From: Sabellastarte sp. h YS-2021
Lineage: Eukaryota; Annelida; Polychaeta; Sabellida; Sabellidae
Direction: 5' to 3'
Length of the DNA: 64,000 nucleotides
NCBI GenBank assembly: GCA_964017235.1
Contig: OZ024936.1
Location: 55,107,028 to 55,171,027 of the forward strand
Numbering within the stretch: position 1 is the first letter of the stretch; every line of letters starts with the position of its first letter. This document shows, piece after piece, positions 46,090-58,871 of the stretch. The position numbers and the translations under genes were made by a program. The notes below the pieces were generated by a model, which saw nothing but the letters and a program-made list of their open reading frames with translations, had not been told where the DNA came from and did no database searches.

Positions 46090-47580
46090 TTTTACTTGTG
46101 ATTTCTCTGTTATTTCTGCCTGGTTTCTAATGCACTAAACTAATGCCTTTGTAATGATGTAAATGTATATAACATATTTGTAGGTCACATAGTTTTCTAA
46201 ATTCAAATTTTGCACATGTATGTATTAGCCCTGGGACTATTTTCTGAAAATGGTATCTATGACATTTCGACCAATCAGAGATGTCACATGACCAAAACAT
46301 ATTTTTTAAAAGGGTGTGCTTGTCCCGATGATAATTTTAAAAAGCGCTTCACCTATTCGCATAAAATTTGTTAAGAAGCTTTATTATATTAATGCCTTGA
46401 AGCATTAACTTTTGGAAATGATGTGATACAAAATGGTTGACCTATTAAAGAGTAACCAAACACCACAATATTTCTTAACAACAAAAATGAAAAATCTTTA
46501 ATACCTCAGAAACGGTGTGAGATAGAGCCACTCCAACAAAATTTTTAAACCCTAGTCATATGCAACTTTTTGCGAAAAATCCTTTTTTTCCATTATTTTT
46601 GGCAGTCATCTTAAATTTCTGAGCAAAACACCCAAATAAATTTATCAGAATAACAGTGCGACATAGAGTGATTTTGATGAAATTTTCAGACCCCAGGGTA
46701 TACCCAGAATCATCTGTCACTTTTTGCCAAAAATCGTTTTCCTACAACTTTTGGCAGCCATCTTGGATTTCTGTGTTAAAGCAAAAACACATTTATCTTG
46801 GAAATGGTGTGAGATAGAGTGATTTCAATGGAATTTTTGGCCCACAGGTTATATATATATACGCAGGGTCAAGTATGCTTGTAGAATACGCCCCCTGGTC
46901 CTTAAAAGTGGCTTTATCCATTAAAATCTACCCTACTATCTGGAAATCCATGTAAATTAGAAATATCTTGTCCATCCCTTGAGATTTAACCGTATATAAC
47001 TAAGGCGAGTGGTTAAAATCCACCCCAGTACCTAGGCAACCCAAATTTGTCCCGCAGTTCGGTATTCGCTTGTTTTAGTTTGCACATTTTTTCCTCTCCA
47101 TAAACTAAACGGTGGTTTCTGGAAACGATGTCTTTGCATTAAAATAGTGGTGAAAGGTAATCAAAACTTGTTTTATTGTTATAAAAGGAGGAGTTTTATA
47201 TAACACTTCGCAATATACAAAGAATTCTGACATTTTGCAGAGTTGTCATTCTTTATTGACATTAGGCTTTACTAGATGCCAGTGACGTAAATGCCAATAC
47301 AGTGTGGAAATGTATTACGTGAGCCACATCATGTTTGAAGTTTCAGAAATTTATAGTAAATAACATTTATTTGTTAACTGAGATATCTGTAATTCTCAGA
47401 CCAAAAATTAGGGCTGACCCGAGGTAAGTATTAAAACTCTTTTTAAGGTCTATGACTAAATGGGATAAATAACTGTGATAAACTACTAAATAATCCTCCG
47501 AACATATCAGCAAGCCCCTTAAGCTTGTTAATTAACTCACCAGTTACATTATTGAGCTGGTTTCTGAAAAGTCTGCATAA
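46090..47580. other. Intron 4 segment with worn GAGATAGAG repeats
   Basis: At 46494-46840 three worn units carry GTGTGAGATAGAG and a following AAATTTTTxGACCC..GGGTAT motif, related to the core units at 20500 and 63175. A short TA run is at about 46848. 46860-47580 has nothing recognised. Confidence 0.5.
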
Positions 47581-50500
47581 TTAAGCAGCCCGCTTATTTG
47601 TTTTCACATAAGTACGACTGATCACCTCCGCCGCCGGATTATGGTCTCCCTTGAATAACTTCTTGGACTTTTAAATTTTCTTTCCTTCTTATCTTTCTTT
47701 AAAACTATAGGGGCGGGAAAAATTTTTGGGATACTTTGCGGAGACCTTAAGCTTTACTTAAGGTAACCTTAAGCATTTTTAGAAAACAACCCATCATCAC
47801 ATTTCAGAAAAAAAAAACCACACACCTATGCTATAAAATTTATCAGGTATATTCTAGACCTAAATCCGCAGGTCAGAAAGGATTTTCAGATCAATTGAAC
47901 CATAGATGCCTGAATGGGAGGCATTTTATTTTCGTAAATATTTTTATAAATGGGTACTTGATCTGTATCTCAAAAATGGTCAGGGTTTCGACGTTTTCTT
48001 GGAATAACTTATTGAGCTACTTTTTGATAATCTTTCACATGCCAAAGTCTTGTATCAACAATCTTAAGGTCACCTTAATGTCAAAAAAGGGGGTTTTAGC
48101 CCTCCAGTTCACTTAGTTTTTACCCCACAGCCCTTAAGGGCTGTCGGGGTATTGTTTTCACCCATGGTGTCCAGATGGGCGGGTGGGGAAAAAGTTTGTC
48201 TGGGTTGTATCTCAGAAACTGTAAGGTGTAGGAATTTGATACTTGGTAGGGACATTGGTTAGGATGTGTAGGTGTGCAACGTCATGGTCTGACCTTGATT
48301 TGACCTTGCCGTAGTGACCTTGAGTTTGAAAATCTTGTCCAGGCTATATCTCGGAAACCGTAAGGTGTAGGAAGTTGATACTTGGAAGGGACATTGGTTA
48401 GGGGGTGCCGGTGTGCAATGTCATGGTCAGACCTTGATTTGACCTTTGACCTTGCCGTAGTGACTTTGACCTATAAAATCTTGTCCAGGCTATATCTCGG
48501 AAACCGTAAGGTGTAGGAAGTTGATGCTTGGTAGGGACATTGGTTGGGGATGTAGATGTGCAACATCCAGGTCTGACCTTTTTTTGACCTTGCTGTAGTG
48601 ACCTTAACCTATAAAATCTTGTCCAGGCTATATCTCGGAAACCGTAAGGTGTAGGAAGTTGATACTTGGTAGGGATATTGGTTAGGGGGTGTAGGTGTGC
48701 AACATCCAGGTCTGACCTTGATTTGACCTTGCTGTAGTGACCTTGACCTATAAAATCTTGTCCAGGCTATATCTCGGAAACCGTAAGGTGTAGGAAGTTG
48801 ATACTTGGTAGGGACATTGGTTAGGGGTTATAGGTGTGCAGCATCATGGTGTGACCTTGATTTGACCTTTGATCTTGTCGTAGTGACCTTGACCTTTGAA
48901 ATCTTGTTGCACCTTTGGGTCTGTCTTTTGATACAGATTAAGCATTGTTCAAGTCATAGTAGAATTTATTAAGAATTTTAAGAATTTTACTTTTATAACT
49001 TCCCATTGTAACAGATGGAATGGAATTGTAACAGTGAGCCACAGATTTTGCTCCAACACCACACATAAGCATTCATTGAATTTATTACCACTTCTGTATG
49101 CATGGTATAACTGACAGTGCTCTGAAAGTATCCTGAACTTTGTACTGGTACAGTACATCTATATCTCATGGTTTTAAAAATATTTCCCTAGGCTGTGGGG
49201 TACGGGCATCTCTGATGCTATTTTTCACTTTTTTCAACCAAACTTGGCACATATATTAAGATTTACCAAAGGATTATCTGGACTTTATGGTGACCTTAAG
49301 CTGTTAATATAATTTGAGCTATGCCCCCCTCCCCCCTAAAGTCATAAAATTGGAATAAAGCCATCTGGCCCCTTTCTTTTTCCATATCTAACGTGTATTG
49401 ATATTGAAGTAGATCAAAAGAATACTCTTATTACCTTATGATTTTAATATTAATGATGTTATGGCCATCTTAAACTTAAAATGTGGGGTTTTTCAGTTAA
49501 TGTTTAATTTTTTAAAATAAAACTTGGCACATTTATAAAGGTTGCCAGAAGGGATATTCTCATTTTATGGTCACCTTAAAGTCACAATATGAAGGAAGTT
49601 ATGGTCACCTTACAGTGAAAAAGGAAAGTTTTCAGCCTTCAGCTATCTTATTGTTCAACTGACCTCAGCTAAAACTTTATCCACTTATAAAGGATGACAA
49701 AAGGGACATTCTTATTTATGGTTACTTTGAAGTCTCAATATGAATGAAGTTATGGCTACCTTGCAGTGAAATTATGCAGTTTTTAACCTCCAGCTATCGT
49801 ATTGGTTGGCTGACCTTAGTTAAATTCTGCACACTTATTAAAGATGGCTATAGGGACATTCTAATTTTCTTTCCACCTTGGAGTTCCAATACAAATACAG
49901 CCATGGCCATCTTGACATAAAAATGAGGGATTTCAGCTCCCAGCTGACTTACTGTTCAATGGCATCAGTTCAACTTGACATATTGATTAAGCTTAAGGAA
50001 GATTTTTAATGACCTTTTTACTTAAAATTCCTGTATTTGAGAGACTTTGGCCATCTTAACATAATAAATATTTAGTTTTTGCTCCCACCTCATTTATTTT
50101 AAGATTTTTTAAAACGACACCTGCCACATGTATACTTAAAACAAAATTTTTGTTATCTGGCAAAGCTAACCTAGTGTTTTTCAAATTATGGCATCTTCAT
50201 AGAAAAAGAATGAGGTATTTAGCATGCTGTGATGTGGTTATTAATATATTGCAGCTGATCAGAGTTCATATAATATAAATTCCAATTTTAGGCACATTAA
50301 ATCACACATTCTTCTGATTCTATTCTTGTGGAATTGTGTGGATATGACCTTTCCTTTTTGGAGAAAAAAGCTTTAATTAATTCAGCTCTTGTTAAGCAGG
50401 AGTTGTTGATCTAGCTACTTATTCAAGTACACTATGTAAATTGGTCAAATGTATAGACTTGACTTCTTTCAGAAGATAAGATGACTGGAAAAAAACACTT

Positions 50501-51465
50501 TGTCCTAAACAATTTTTCTTTGTGCAGTATTTTATATATCTTCAGCTAATTGAGAATGAATGAGTTCTCTTTTTTTCTCATCCAACTCTGTATTTGCTTT
50601 TGTGTGATATCTATCTGGAGGCAGATTCATGGAAAGTCCCAGTCACTCACTGATGCCCCACTATGCTTTGTGTGTTAACATCTATGCATTACATAATGTG
50701 TCTGCACACTAGTGAAAAGGTTGATAAGGGTTATCAAGATGTATTCATTTCTTTTCATTAAGGGATATGCTTACAGTAAATCTTTCTGTTTGTAAACATT
50801 CAAACAAGGGAATTTATCTCTAGGTTCATGGAAGTAGAGCCTTGTGGAAAGAATGCCTCGTCTGTTTTGAGAGAATGGAAAACCCTAAACATTAAAAACC
50901 TTGGGCTTTCATGATATTCAGATATAGAGTCATATGTGAATTAAAAACTGTAAACAATAACATCTGACAACATGACTTTGTGTGTCTTTTTTTACAATGG
51001 AACAATAAAAGATTTCACAAATGCGATTATCTTAAGCATATTTATCTTATAAAAAGATTAAAAAGCAATCAAAAAAAAAGCAAAAAAATGCCTCAAAGAT
51101 AAACAACATAGGATTGTCCCTATCTATAGGCTATAGCCAATTATAGTTTACTACAGTGAATCTTTATCATTATCAATCTAGGATTAAATATCTCCTGGAA
51201 AAAATTTACGATCCCAAATTTACAGCCAAAATGATATGTTCTTTTCATAAAATATACCACTCTACAAAACACAGTAAAGCTCACATTCTGCTTACAGTCT
51301 AATACTGTAATTGATACAGTTTTTAGATAATCCACTTTTCCATCAGATACAAAACACAGTAAAGCTTACCTTCTCCTTACTGTCTCATACCACAACTACT
51401 ATAGCTTTATTAACTTAAGTCTCCATCTGGGCCGCTCGTTTTTGTAAGCAAAAACCTTTTTCTAG
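47581..51465 (+). mobile_element. Helitron-like element, copy B, with nested element
   Basis: Begins TTAAGCAGCCCG after AA. Its 3' end has GGGCCGCT, the exact inverse of AGCGGCCC, the hairpin GTTTTTG-TAAG-CAAAAAC, and CTTTTTCTAG before T. Homology to copy A is clear at 47581-48120 and 49222-49900. About 1.5 kb near the 3' end (50000-51420) has no partner in copy A. Contains the element 48121-49221. No protein. Confidence 0.7.
48121..49221 (+). mobile_element. Tandem-core Helentron-like element, ACCCCACAGCC family, copy 3
   Basis: 5' hairpin TACCCCACAGCCCT, about five core units, a shortened tail, 3' GGCTGTGGGGTA and terminal hairpin GCATC-TCT-GATGC. Comparison with Helitron copy A (TTCACTTAATTTTTCACTTT) gives the empty site: the insertion lies in the T run with no clear duplication. 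Confidence 0.85.
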
Positions 51466-53147
51466 TTTCATTTTAGGAATGCCTTATCATGTTCTGTTGT
51501 TTATACCTGTAGAAGTTTTTGTGTGTTTAAATCATCAGCAATTTCCTGGAAGTGTTTGCATCATTGTTCAAGTGTTCACCCATTCAACTAACCTAAGAAT
51601 CTCTATTTAAACATCGAAACTATTACAATTATTTCTTAAGAGATAATTGAAGTCATTACGTTCATTTTGCCAATACAGTAGAATCTCAGTTATCCAATCA
51701 TGTTGGAAAAGTAAGTTGTAGTTTATACAATAGAAGGTTTAAAAAAGAAGGGGAAATTGTCAGCATAAAACAATAATAGAGAAATATAAATTTGGAAGCA
51801 TGGAATTCAGTTCGTAAAATTGATTATTTGGATAATAGGAGGTTGGATAACAGAGATTCTGCTATATTTACTCTGACAGGGACAGTGTTGTGAAACTTTT
51901 GCATCTCAATATGCACTACTTTCTGCAGTGATATCATGGATACACGTCATCAACATTGTTGGGCATTATTATTCTGTATTCACTTTAGCTTCTTCTATAC
52001 ATGATCATATCTTCTGTATAACTTATTCTCTCACTGTGTGTGTAAAAGTTGCTTTTTAAACTCATTAATAATTGAAATATAAGAAACATCTGTTATTTAG
52101 CTGTAAATTTATAAAACAATAATAAGTGAATTAATGCTGTTCTACAGCAATTTCAATGAGATTGAGGGCTTTTTTAGATTCATCTGCTCCTTATTGCCGC
52201 TCCATAAAAGCTACTAACTGCTATTAAAATCTCCAGCCGATATGATTTTTGGAGGGATTGGACCAAAATTGTGCAATTTATAGGGACATCACGACTCCAA
52301 ATATTTCATGCCGGCTAATCAGCCAGTACTATTCGTGTCGACACTGAATAACCGTTCATTTATAAAACTACCAAAAAGTCTTAAGTTTAATATTCTAAAA
52401 GGTTACAAAAACAGTAATTATGTGAAATTAATTTAAAAATATATGTCCATAATCAGTAAAATTTATTAAATTTGCCATTTACCTGCGACTTCTGATTCAT
52501 TTTTCTTATACAGGAAGTAGGCGATATAAAACACTGCATAAACAGTGCAGAATATGTGGCTGTTGTTGGATTTTAACTTATTTTATGTGATAATATGAAC
52601 AAATTTGACAGATTAAGATTTCATCTTGTACTACATTCATTTTCCACCAGTTTGAGTTCTGAACTTGTGACATGATCTACTTTTACAAAAGTGAGATTTT
52701 AGTCATTTTACCTTGGACCATATTCATAAACATTCTTATTTTTAAAAGTATTTTCTATAATGGAGATTTGAGATTTTCCTAATAAAATTTCAGGAAACAT
52801 TTCAAAAGAAAGGAATTTTTTAAAGTTTCCTACAAAAGAGTATTTTCTACTTTACAAATCTACCTCGTACATGGCTGTTGTATGCAATTTGTTATCTTCT
52901 TTGGAATTCTAAAATTTCATAATGTTGTATCGTTTGAAATTTTTCCATCTCTAAAAATTTTCGGAGGAAAATCTAGAAACAAGAATAATTCTACAAAAGA
53001 GAAAATCAGTGAATATGTACCCAGTTTGAAAGTCAGGGGAAACTTAACCTGTGGAACCTTAAAACTTAAGCCAATTTTTCTTGTATATTAAAAAGTCAAA
53101 TTTGTGCTGGTCAACTTTTAATGTAGAATTATTGTATAATATTCCAG
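51466..53147. other. End of intron 4, with one small pogo-like MITE
   Basis: Apart from the element at 51676-51864 this is AT-rich intron. 52260-52500 (ACATCACGACTCCAAATATT, TCGACACTGAATAACCG) is a diverged duplicate of 19080-19310 in intron 2 (ACGTCACGACTCAAAATGTT). No coding signal before exon 5. Confidence 0.45.
51676..51864. mobile_element. Pogo/Tigger-like MITE, 189 bp
   Basis: CAGTAGAATCTCAGTTATCC at the left and the inverse (GGATAACAGAGATTCTGCTA) at the right, with TA on both flanks. The TIR resembles the consensus CAGTAGAACCTCxxTTATCC of pogo/Tigger elements (established knowledge). Confidence 0.7.
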
Positions 53148-53231
53148 TTACATTGCCAGCATTATCACCGACTATGACAGAGGGAGGTATTGCCACTTGG
53201 ATGAAAAATGTGGGAGACAAACTTTCAGAAG
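53148..53231 (+). CDS. DLAT: DLAT exon 5: first half of lipoyl domain 2
   Basis: Residues 173-200, [18 protein letters not shown] through MKNVGDKLSE. It carries the second copy of the LPALSPTM signature. Acceptor ...ATATTCCAG, donor GTTGGT at 53232. The exon is 84 nt and ends in the same phase and at the same domain position as exon 2. The open frame continues past the donor only as intron sequence that soon loses similarity. Confidence 0.93.
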
Positions 53232-55069
53232 GTTGGTATCACCTAGCTTATCCTAGGTTTATCATATCCACCGTAGGTATCCATTGCATACTATGGATTA
53301 CACTTTGTTATGCCACTATCTACATTGCTGCTGCAGTGTGTAGTAGTGTTGTTAAATAACATAATACTGGTGTAATGTTCATTCATCCCCATCATTATTA
53401 CCCGGGGGATTTATTTTCTAGAAATTAAGAAAATAAGAATATAAATTGGCAATACTTCACAATCATTTTATAAGTAGATTTCTTGTAAAGAAGTGCTGGA
53501 AAATAATAGCCCCCGTCCTGAAAATATTGCCCTCCACCAACACCAAAGGAACATCTCTGACCAATAACACTGTGGTTTTGTGGGGTTCTTTTGTTACTGT
53601 TGTTGAAAGTAGTAAATGATAATAATCATTTTACAATTAAAAGTATTTTATAGTTTATAACCTGAGATATAATCATTTGGAAATTAAAATTTGTCTGAAT
53701 TTCCATGAATCATAAAATTTTAAATAATTAAGTTTAATTTGACAAGACAATGGAAAACTCGATTCTCAGGCATCTGAAAGCTTTATTGTGTTTGATAATA
53801 ATTTTGGTGTGCAGGCTCCTTTCTCTGTGAAGTGTTTCTTCTTTTAAATTAAGTTAAAATAAAGCAGAGTTGACAAAAGTTATATTTTTCTACTGTTGGT
53901 ACAGGTGGGGTGAAGGTGGGGGGGGGGGGGGGGGGGGGGGGGGTATATTCTAGATTTACTTTTACAATCATTTATGGTATACCGCATTTCATTTTGATTG
54001 GGACTTAAATAAAGACAACCGCTATCAAGTACTGAGAACTTGTATATATATAAAGCTATTTATTTATCCACGATGGACAGCTCACATTGCCTGACAATAT
54101 AAAAAATGTTGTAAATATTATGGAATATTTAATAAAATATCTTCAAAATGGTTAAATATGCCGTTTCTTTCAGTTTAAAATATTTCTGGTACTCTTGTTC
54201 CTTCAACGCTGTGTCTCATGTACGGACGTCTAGATTTTTCACCAAGGCGAATACTAAACCAAACAAAATACTTCATCTAGCACCATTACCACTCTATCAG
54301 GGGTAGTTTTACACCTAGGCTTTTCAAATTTGTAGGATATTTTTATTTTTACAACAGCTTGCCCGGGAATATTTTTTACTTCATTTGGGATAACAAGATT
54401 GCCCCCATGGTTATTTCTTGGACAGTCATTGAGCCTTTTTACACCACCTGTGGCTTGTTCTCATCTATAGAGGTTTGAATCTCTTTATGGGTGATAGTTT
54501 TAATAGAATGATGCTTATGTCCTCTGTAGCCTACAAACATTTGATATTGAAGCTTGCTCTTCAAGCAAGTTTATCAATTTTGGCGGAAATTGAAAATGTT
54601 CTTTATCCCAAAAGTTGTAAGAGATAGAGCAATTTTGGTAAATTTTAGGACCCTTGGGTCACCTCTAAACAATTCAGAATTTTTCAAGATATTTGCTGTC
54701 TTGGTGGAAATGAAATTATCATTATCTCAAAAATCATTAGAGATAGAACAATTTCAAGCAAATTTTGGACCCGAGGGTAGTAAGGACTATTTATTTCAGA
54801 AATTTGAATTTTCCCAATTTTGGCTGTCATCTTGAATTTTGGCGGATATTGAAAATGTTGTGTCTGCTACAGATAAAGTTATTCTGAGCCCTTCTAGTAG
54901 TAAAGGTATTATCTGGTGCATGCATCTTACCACAGCTGCATCTTTGGTTAGTAATTCTTCATAATACTCTTAATTGTATATATTTTACTGAAAGTAAATT
55001 TTAATATACCCCTATAACACCAGTCCCAGATTGGGACATTAATTTCTGTGAACTCATCCTACCACTAAG
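53232..55069. other. Intron 5 segment, G run and worn repeats
   Basis: A G homopolymer run lies at about 53914-53943. At 54585-54850 two or three worn units with AGAGATAGARCAATTT and GGACCC..GGGT relate to the core units at 20500. Around 54330 there is a copy of the GCCCGGGAATATTTTT block seen in the trailing modules. No gene. Confidence 0.45.
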
Positions 55070-55380
55070 TAAGGCTGTGACTTCGTTGGAAAAACGACAC
55101 TGGGTATTCGCCTCGAAAGAATCGATCTGAATTCGGGTAACCACATTTTAGTTGTCACCCAGTGGAAGTAGCAGAGAAGCAAACATGAAATGTCTATAAA
55201 TAAGGAAAATTATGCAAAAACCTAATATCAGTTAAAGAAATCTGACAGAATACTAAGGTTTGTGTAAGTATTTCATTGATTTACGCAATATTTAATATAT
55301 TTTCGGTTAACCGCTTTGCAAGTTTGTGTTCGGTTTCTCAAGGAATTTGGACTGTTTTCGGGTAACTTATCACAGCCTTA
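55070..55380. mobile_element. hAT MITE, 311 bp
   Basis: TIR TAAGGCTGTGA perfect at both ends, with 8-bp duplication CCACTAAG at 55062-55069 and 55381-55388. No ORF. 55389-55794 has nothing recognised. Confidence 0.88.
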
Positions 55381-55794
55381 CCACTAAGCGTGTGCTATAA
55401 GCCCAGTGGTCCATATTAACTAAGGCTCCAAGGCTTTACTTCCCTAGCTCCCTTGTTTGCTGGTCAGACCTTCTTGGAGAAATCAAACTTAATTCTTCTC
55501 CTAAGCTTGTTATTGAAGGTACAGTAAAATGAAATAATGTTTGTGTAACCTGTTCTTTTATGATATGAAATAATGTTTGTGTAACCTATTCATTCATGAT
55601 AAAGACTTTTGGCTGAGACAAGTCTCTGTTGAGTCAGCCTGTGGCATTTGAGCCCAAACCTCAAATTTTAGCCAGTAACTCAGCCTTAGACTGAGATGAG
55701 TCTTAGACCTTTCATGAAATAGGCCAAAGTAAAATACTACTTGCACTATGGGTCTACTTATACAAGGTCTAGTTTATTAATTGTCATTACACAG

Positions 55795-55913
55795 GTGACA
55801 TCATTGCACAAATTGAGACAGACAAAGCTGTGATGGATTTAGAGACTCCAGAAGAAGGTTATCTAGCAAAGATTCTTATCCCAGAGGGAACCAGGAATGT
55901 GCCGCTGGGGAAG
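55795..55913 (+). CDS. DLAT: DLAT exon 6: lipoyl-lysine half of lipoyl domain 2
   Basis: Residues 201-240, [17 protein letters not shown] and onward, with the lipoyl lysine at Lys211 in ETDKA. Acceptor ...ATTACACAG, donor GTAACA at 55914. The 119-nt length and both phases equal exon 3. The shared [11 protein letters not shown] segment shows the two exons are duplicates. Confidence 0.94.
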
Positions 55914-57079
55914 GTAACAAACTAAAATAACAGAATAAGTAAGATGAAAAGAATAATTGAAAATTTTGTAAATTGCCAAAAGAATCGTCTAAATTATGGT
56001 TTCTCAAAAGAAATTATTGCTCGTACCTGTGATACCCTAGATCTTTTTGTATAAAACAGTGTATTCATCCGTGTCCACAATTAGGAAGGAATAAGTTCAT
56101 TCTTCACGGGCAGCTACTAAACTGTATTATACCTAAATATCTAGGGTATCCCGGGTAGGGGCAATAACGGACATGGATACGGGTGATGAAAAAAGGACAG
56201 ATGAAGTTCCCACTATCCTGTGTGGCCCCTAGAAAAAGTAAAGATTTTCAAAACTAAATAATGATAGGTTGCTAAAAATTAATGCTTAAAGCACGCACAC
56301 AACTGGTAAATCAAGTAGTGAAACTTACTTAAAATAAAAGCTGAAAAAATTTATGTAAATTTTTATACAAGTGTATGTATGTTTGATATAAGGTTGTAAA
56401 TGGAAAACCTAGTTTTTCTGGTAGTTGGTTGGTTTTGTCATATAAACCAAAAACCTGTGATAAAACTTTCAAAACCTGTTGTTGCTTTTAAGTTTAACAT
56501 AAAATATGAATTTTCATGTCCTTTTTCATTCAGACTTTCATAAAAATATTTTTAGAGATTATGAAAATCTAGAAATCTGATGAAATAGGTTCTGAATAAT
56601 GCTATTTTAACCTTCCAATGGTTCCAACCCTTATTAGTGACAATTATAGCATGGATTCACCAACTTAATGAAGCTGTGTGTTTTGTTTGTAGTTTGAAAA
56701 AAAATTACACAATTTCAAAACTGGTTAGTACTTGGTTATCACCCGGGTTTTTTTGGAAATCAACAACCATTTTTGGAAAATTAAGCACAACTGGGCTAGA
56801 TTTTACTTTACCGGTACGAGATTTGGAGCTATAATATAATTAAATGTTTTTAGCAATTCCATCCCTTTATTTTTATTGTAATACACAGGAATATCTATTT
56901 ATGGGGGTTGGGGGCTTGCCCCCATTTATTACTTTGTTCATTTAATTTCATATTTCCATGATAATTTCCTGTAATTATCAAAATGGCGGAACCCGTACCG
57001 GTAAAGTAAAATTGCCCCCACAACTGCAGCTCTAGTTTAAAAACATCATTACTAATTTCTTTGTTGTTCATATTTACAG
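55914..57079. other. Intron 6, nothing recognised
   Basis: A short inverted pair (ACTTTACCGGTAC at about 56807 and GTACCGGTAAAGT at about 56996) may mark a roughly 200-bp MITE. Otherwise plain AT-rich intron. Confidence 0.4.
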
Positions 57080-57376
57080 CTTCTCTGTATTATTGTGGAA
57101 AATGAAGAGGACATTAAAGAATTTTCTGATTATGTCCCCCCAGTAATAGAGGAACCTGAGCCAGTCCAGCAAGCTCCACCTCCAAGTCCAAAGGCTCCAC
57201 CCCCTCCAAAACAAGCCCCTCCCACTCCAAGTAGCCCAAGTCCAGTCCCTCAAACTGTCGCCCCACCCGTGGCCACAAGTCCTACACCTGTAGTGGCTAA
57301 TGTACCAAAGACTGGGAGAGTCTTTGCCACACCATATGCCAGGAAAATAGCCAAAGAAAAAGCAATAGATATCTCA
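57080..57376 (+). CDS. DLAT: DLAT exon 7: end of lipoyl domain 2, Pro/Ala linker, start of binding domain
   Basis: Residues 241-339, 297 nt, phase 0 at both ends. It begins LLCIIVENEEDIKEFSDY, the end of lipoyl domain 2. About 55 residues rich in Pro, Ala, Ser and Thr follow, the flexible swinging-arm linker typical of E2. The exon closes with GRVFATPYARKIAKEKAID, the first helix of the peripheral subunit-binding domain that holds E1 (and E3 through its partner protein). Acceptor ...TATTTACAG, donor GTAAGT at 57377. Confidence 0.94.
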
Positions 57377-58642
57377 GTAAGTAAAACTACAGTGGGCTTG
57401 CCATACCTTTGTTTCAAAAAGGATTTGTATTAGTAAAGGGATTGAAATACAACATTGATAAATTAAACTGTACTTTTGTTGTTTTTTTTTAACAATAATT
57501 ATTTAGCATATTGTTTCATGCTATAAAATACACAATTCGAAAGCTAGTAACGCTCATTTTCATAAAAAACAACACTTAAGGTTTCCAAGAATTTTTGTTA
57601 AAGCATGGTTCTTGGAAAATTATAAGAATAAAAATATTATTGAACATGGTCCCAGATTTCTAAAACTAAGAGAGGAGATCCAGTATAAAACAGTGGGAAA
57701 GTACATTTTTAATTGGTTCAATTTAGGTGTATAAAATTGAATATTTTGATAATAAAAGTGTTGGTTCCATAATTAGGTTCAGAGTGGAGAAACTACTAAT
57801 GGATAAGTAATCCATATCAAACACTATTAACCAGCAGGATGCAACACTAAATGTCTTTTTGAAGTTTGGAAAAAACTTTAATTATTTCCTGATTAATACA
57901 TCAGACACATATAATGTTAGTGATCGGACCGCTTACGAAAATCAAATAAGCAGCAGTGTGTAGAGATTTCCCTTTACCCCTCCAAAGCAAAAGGTATTAT
58001 AGGTAGAGTTATCAAATTTACAGGATATGTTCATCATAACAAAAGCTTACCTGGGAATATTTTTGGCCTCATTTTCAAAACAAGATGGCTGCCAGGGCTG
58101 TTTCTTTGCTGGTCATCAAGGAGTTCCTTTTGGGGCATCTTTAACCCTATTTGTTTGAATTGTCGCCATAATGACTTATGGCTGAAATGAAAAATTTTTT
58201 TATCTTGAAAACCATAAGAGATCGATCAATTTCAGGATAAAAAAATGTTTACCCCTCACCCAGTACTAAGGACTACTCCCCCAATACCTCTGAAAAATTT
58301 ATAATTTTCTAAATTTCAGCCACCATCATGAATGTTGTGGAAATGGAAAATGTTGCAACTTTTGAAATCTGTAAGAGATAGAGCTATATTGGGCTAATTT
58401 TGGACCCACTGGGTAATAAGAACTAATCTTTTAAGGTCTGTGAATAATTTAGAATTGTTCTGAATTTTGGAACCCTCTTGCAAAATGCTGTTTATCTTGA
58501 AAACCATGTTAGTCATCCTATTCTGGTGGATACGTCTTGTATCTGGCTGCAGATACGTCATTAGTCTAGTTTTTATCGAGTTTCTGTGTACTTTTCAGTC
58601 GATATACATGCACTTTTCACTTAATATTTGTTTACATTTTAG
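57377..58642. other. Intron 7 with worn repeat copies
   Basis: At 57960-58110 there is a diverged piece of the trailing module (AATATTTTTGGCCTCATTTT). At 58190-58540 two or three worn GAGATAGAGC units follow. No gene. Confidence 0.45.
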
Positions 58643-58816
58643 CTAGTGGCTGGTTCAGGGCCAGATGGCCAAATTCGTGCCAACGATGTTGAGAATTATG
58701 TTCCTGTTGCCACGACAGCAGCAGTAGCACCACCACAACCAGGAATAGCACCACAGCCAGTAATACGCACAGAGGGAGTAGGGTACACAGACGTATCACT
58801 TTCTGAGTTAAAAAAG
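58643..58816 (+). CDS. DLAT: DLAT exon 8: end of subunit-binding domain, linker to catalytic domain
   Basis: Residues 340-397, 174 nt, phase 0. VAGSGPDGQIRANDVENYVP completes the subunit-binding domain (the G-S-G-P-x-G-x-I loop and last helix are clear). A Pro/Ala linker follows, then TDVSLSELKK, the entry to the catalytic acetyltransferase domain. Acceptor ...ACATTTTAG, donor GTGGGT at 58817. A hAT MITE sits 55 bp past the donor. Confidence 0.93.
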
Positions 58817-58871
58817 GTGGGTCTTCACTTGTTATTATAAAAGCCTTCTTTTGACTACATTTGGTTCAGAT

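Noticed and set aside
53081-53359. 92-aa ORF read as a separate small gene
   Set aside because: Its middle is DLAT exon 5. The parts before 53148 and after 53231 are intron read-through.
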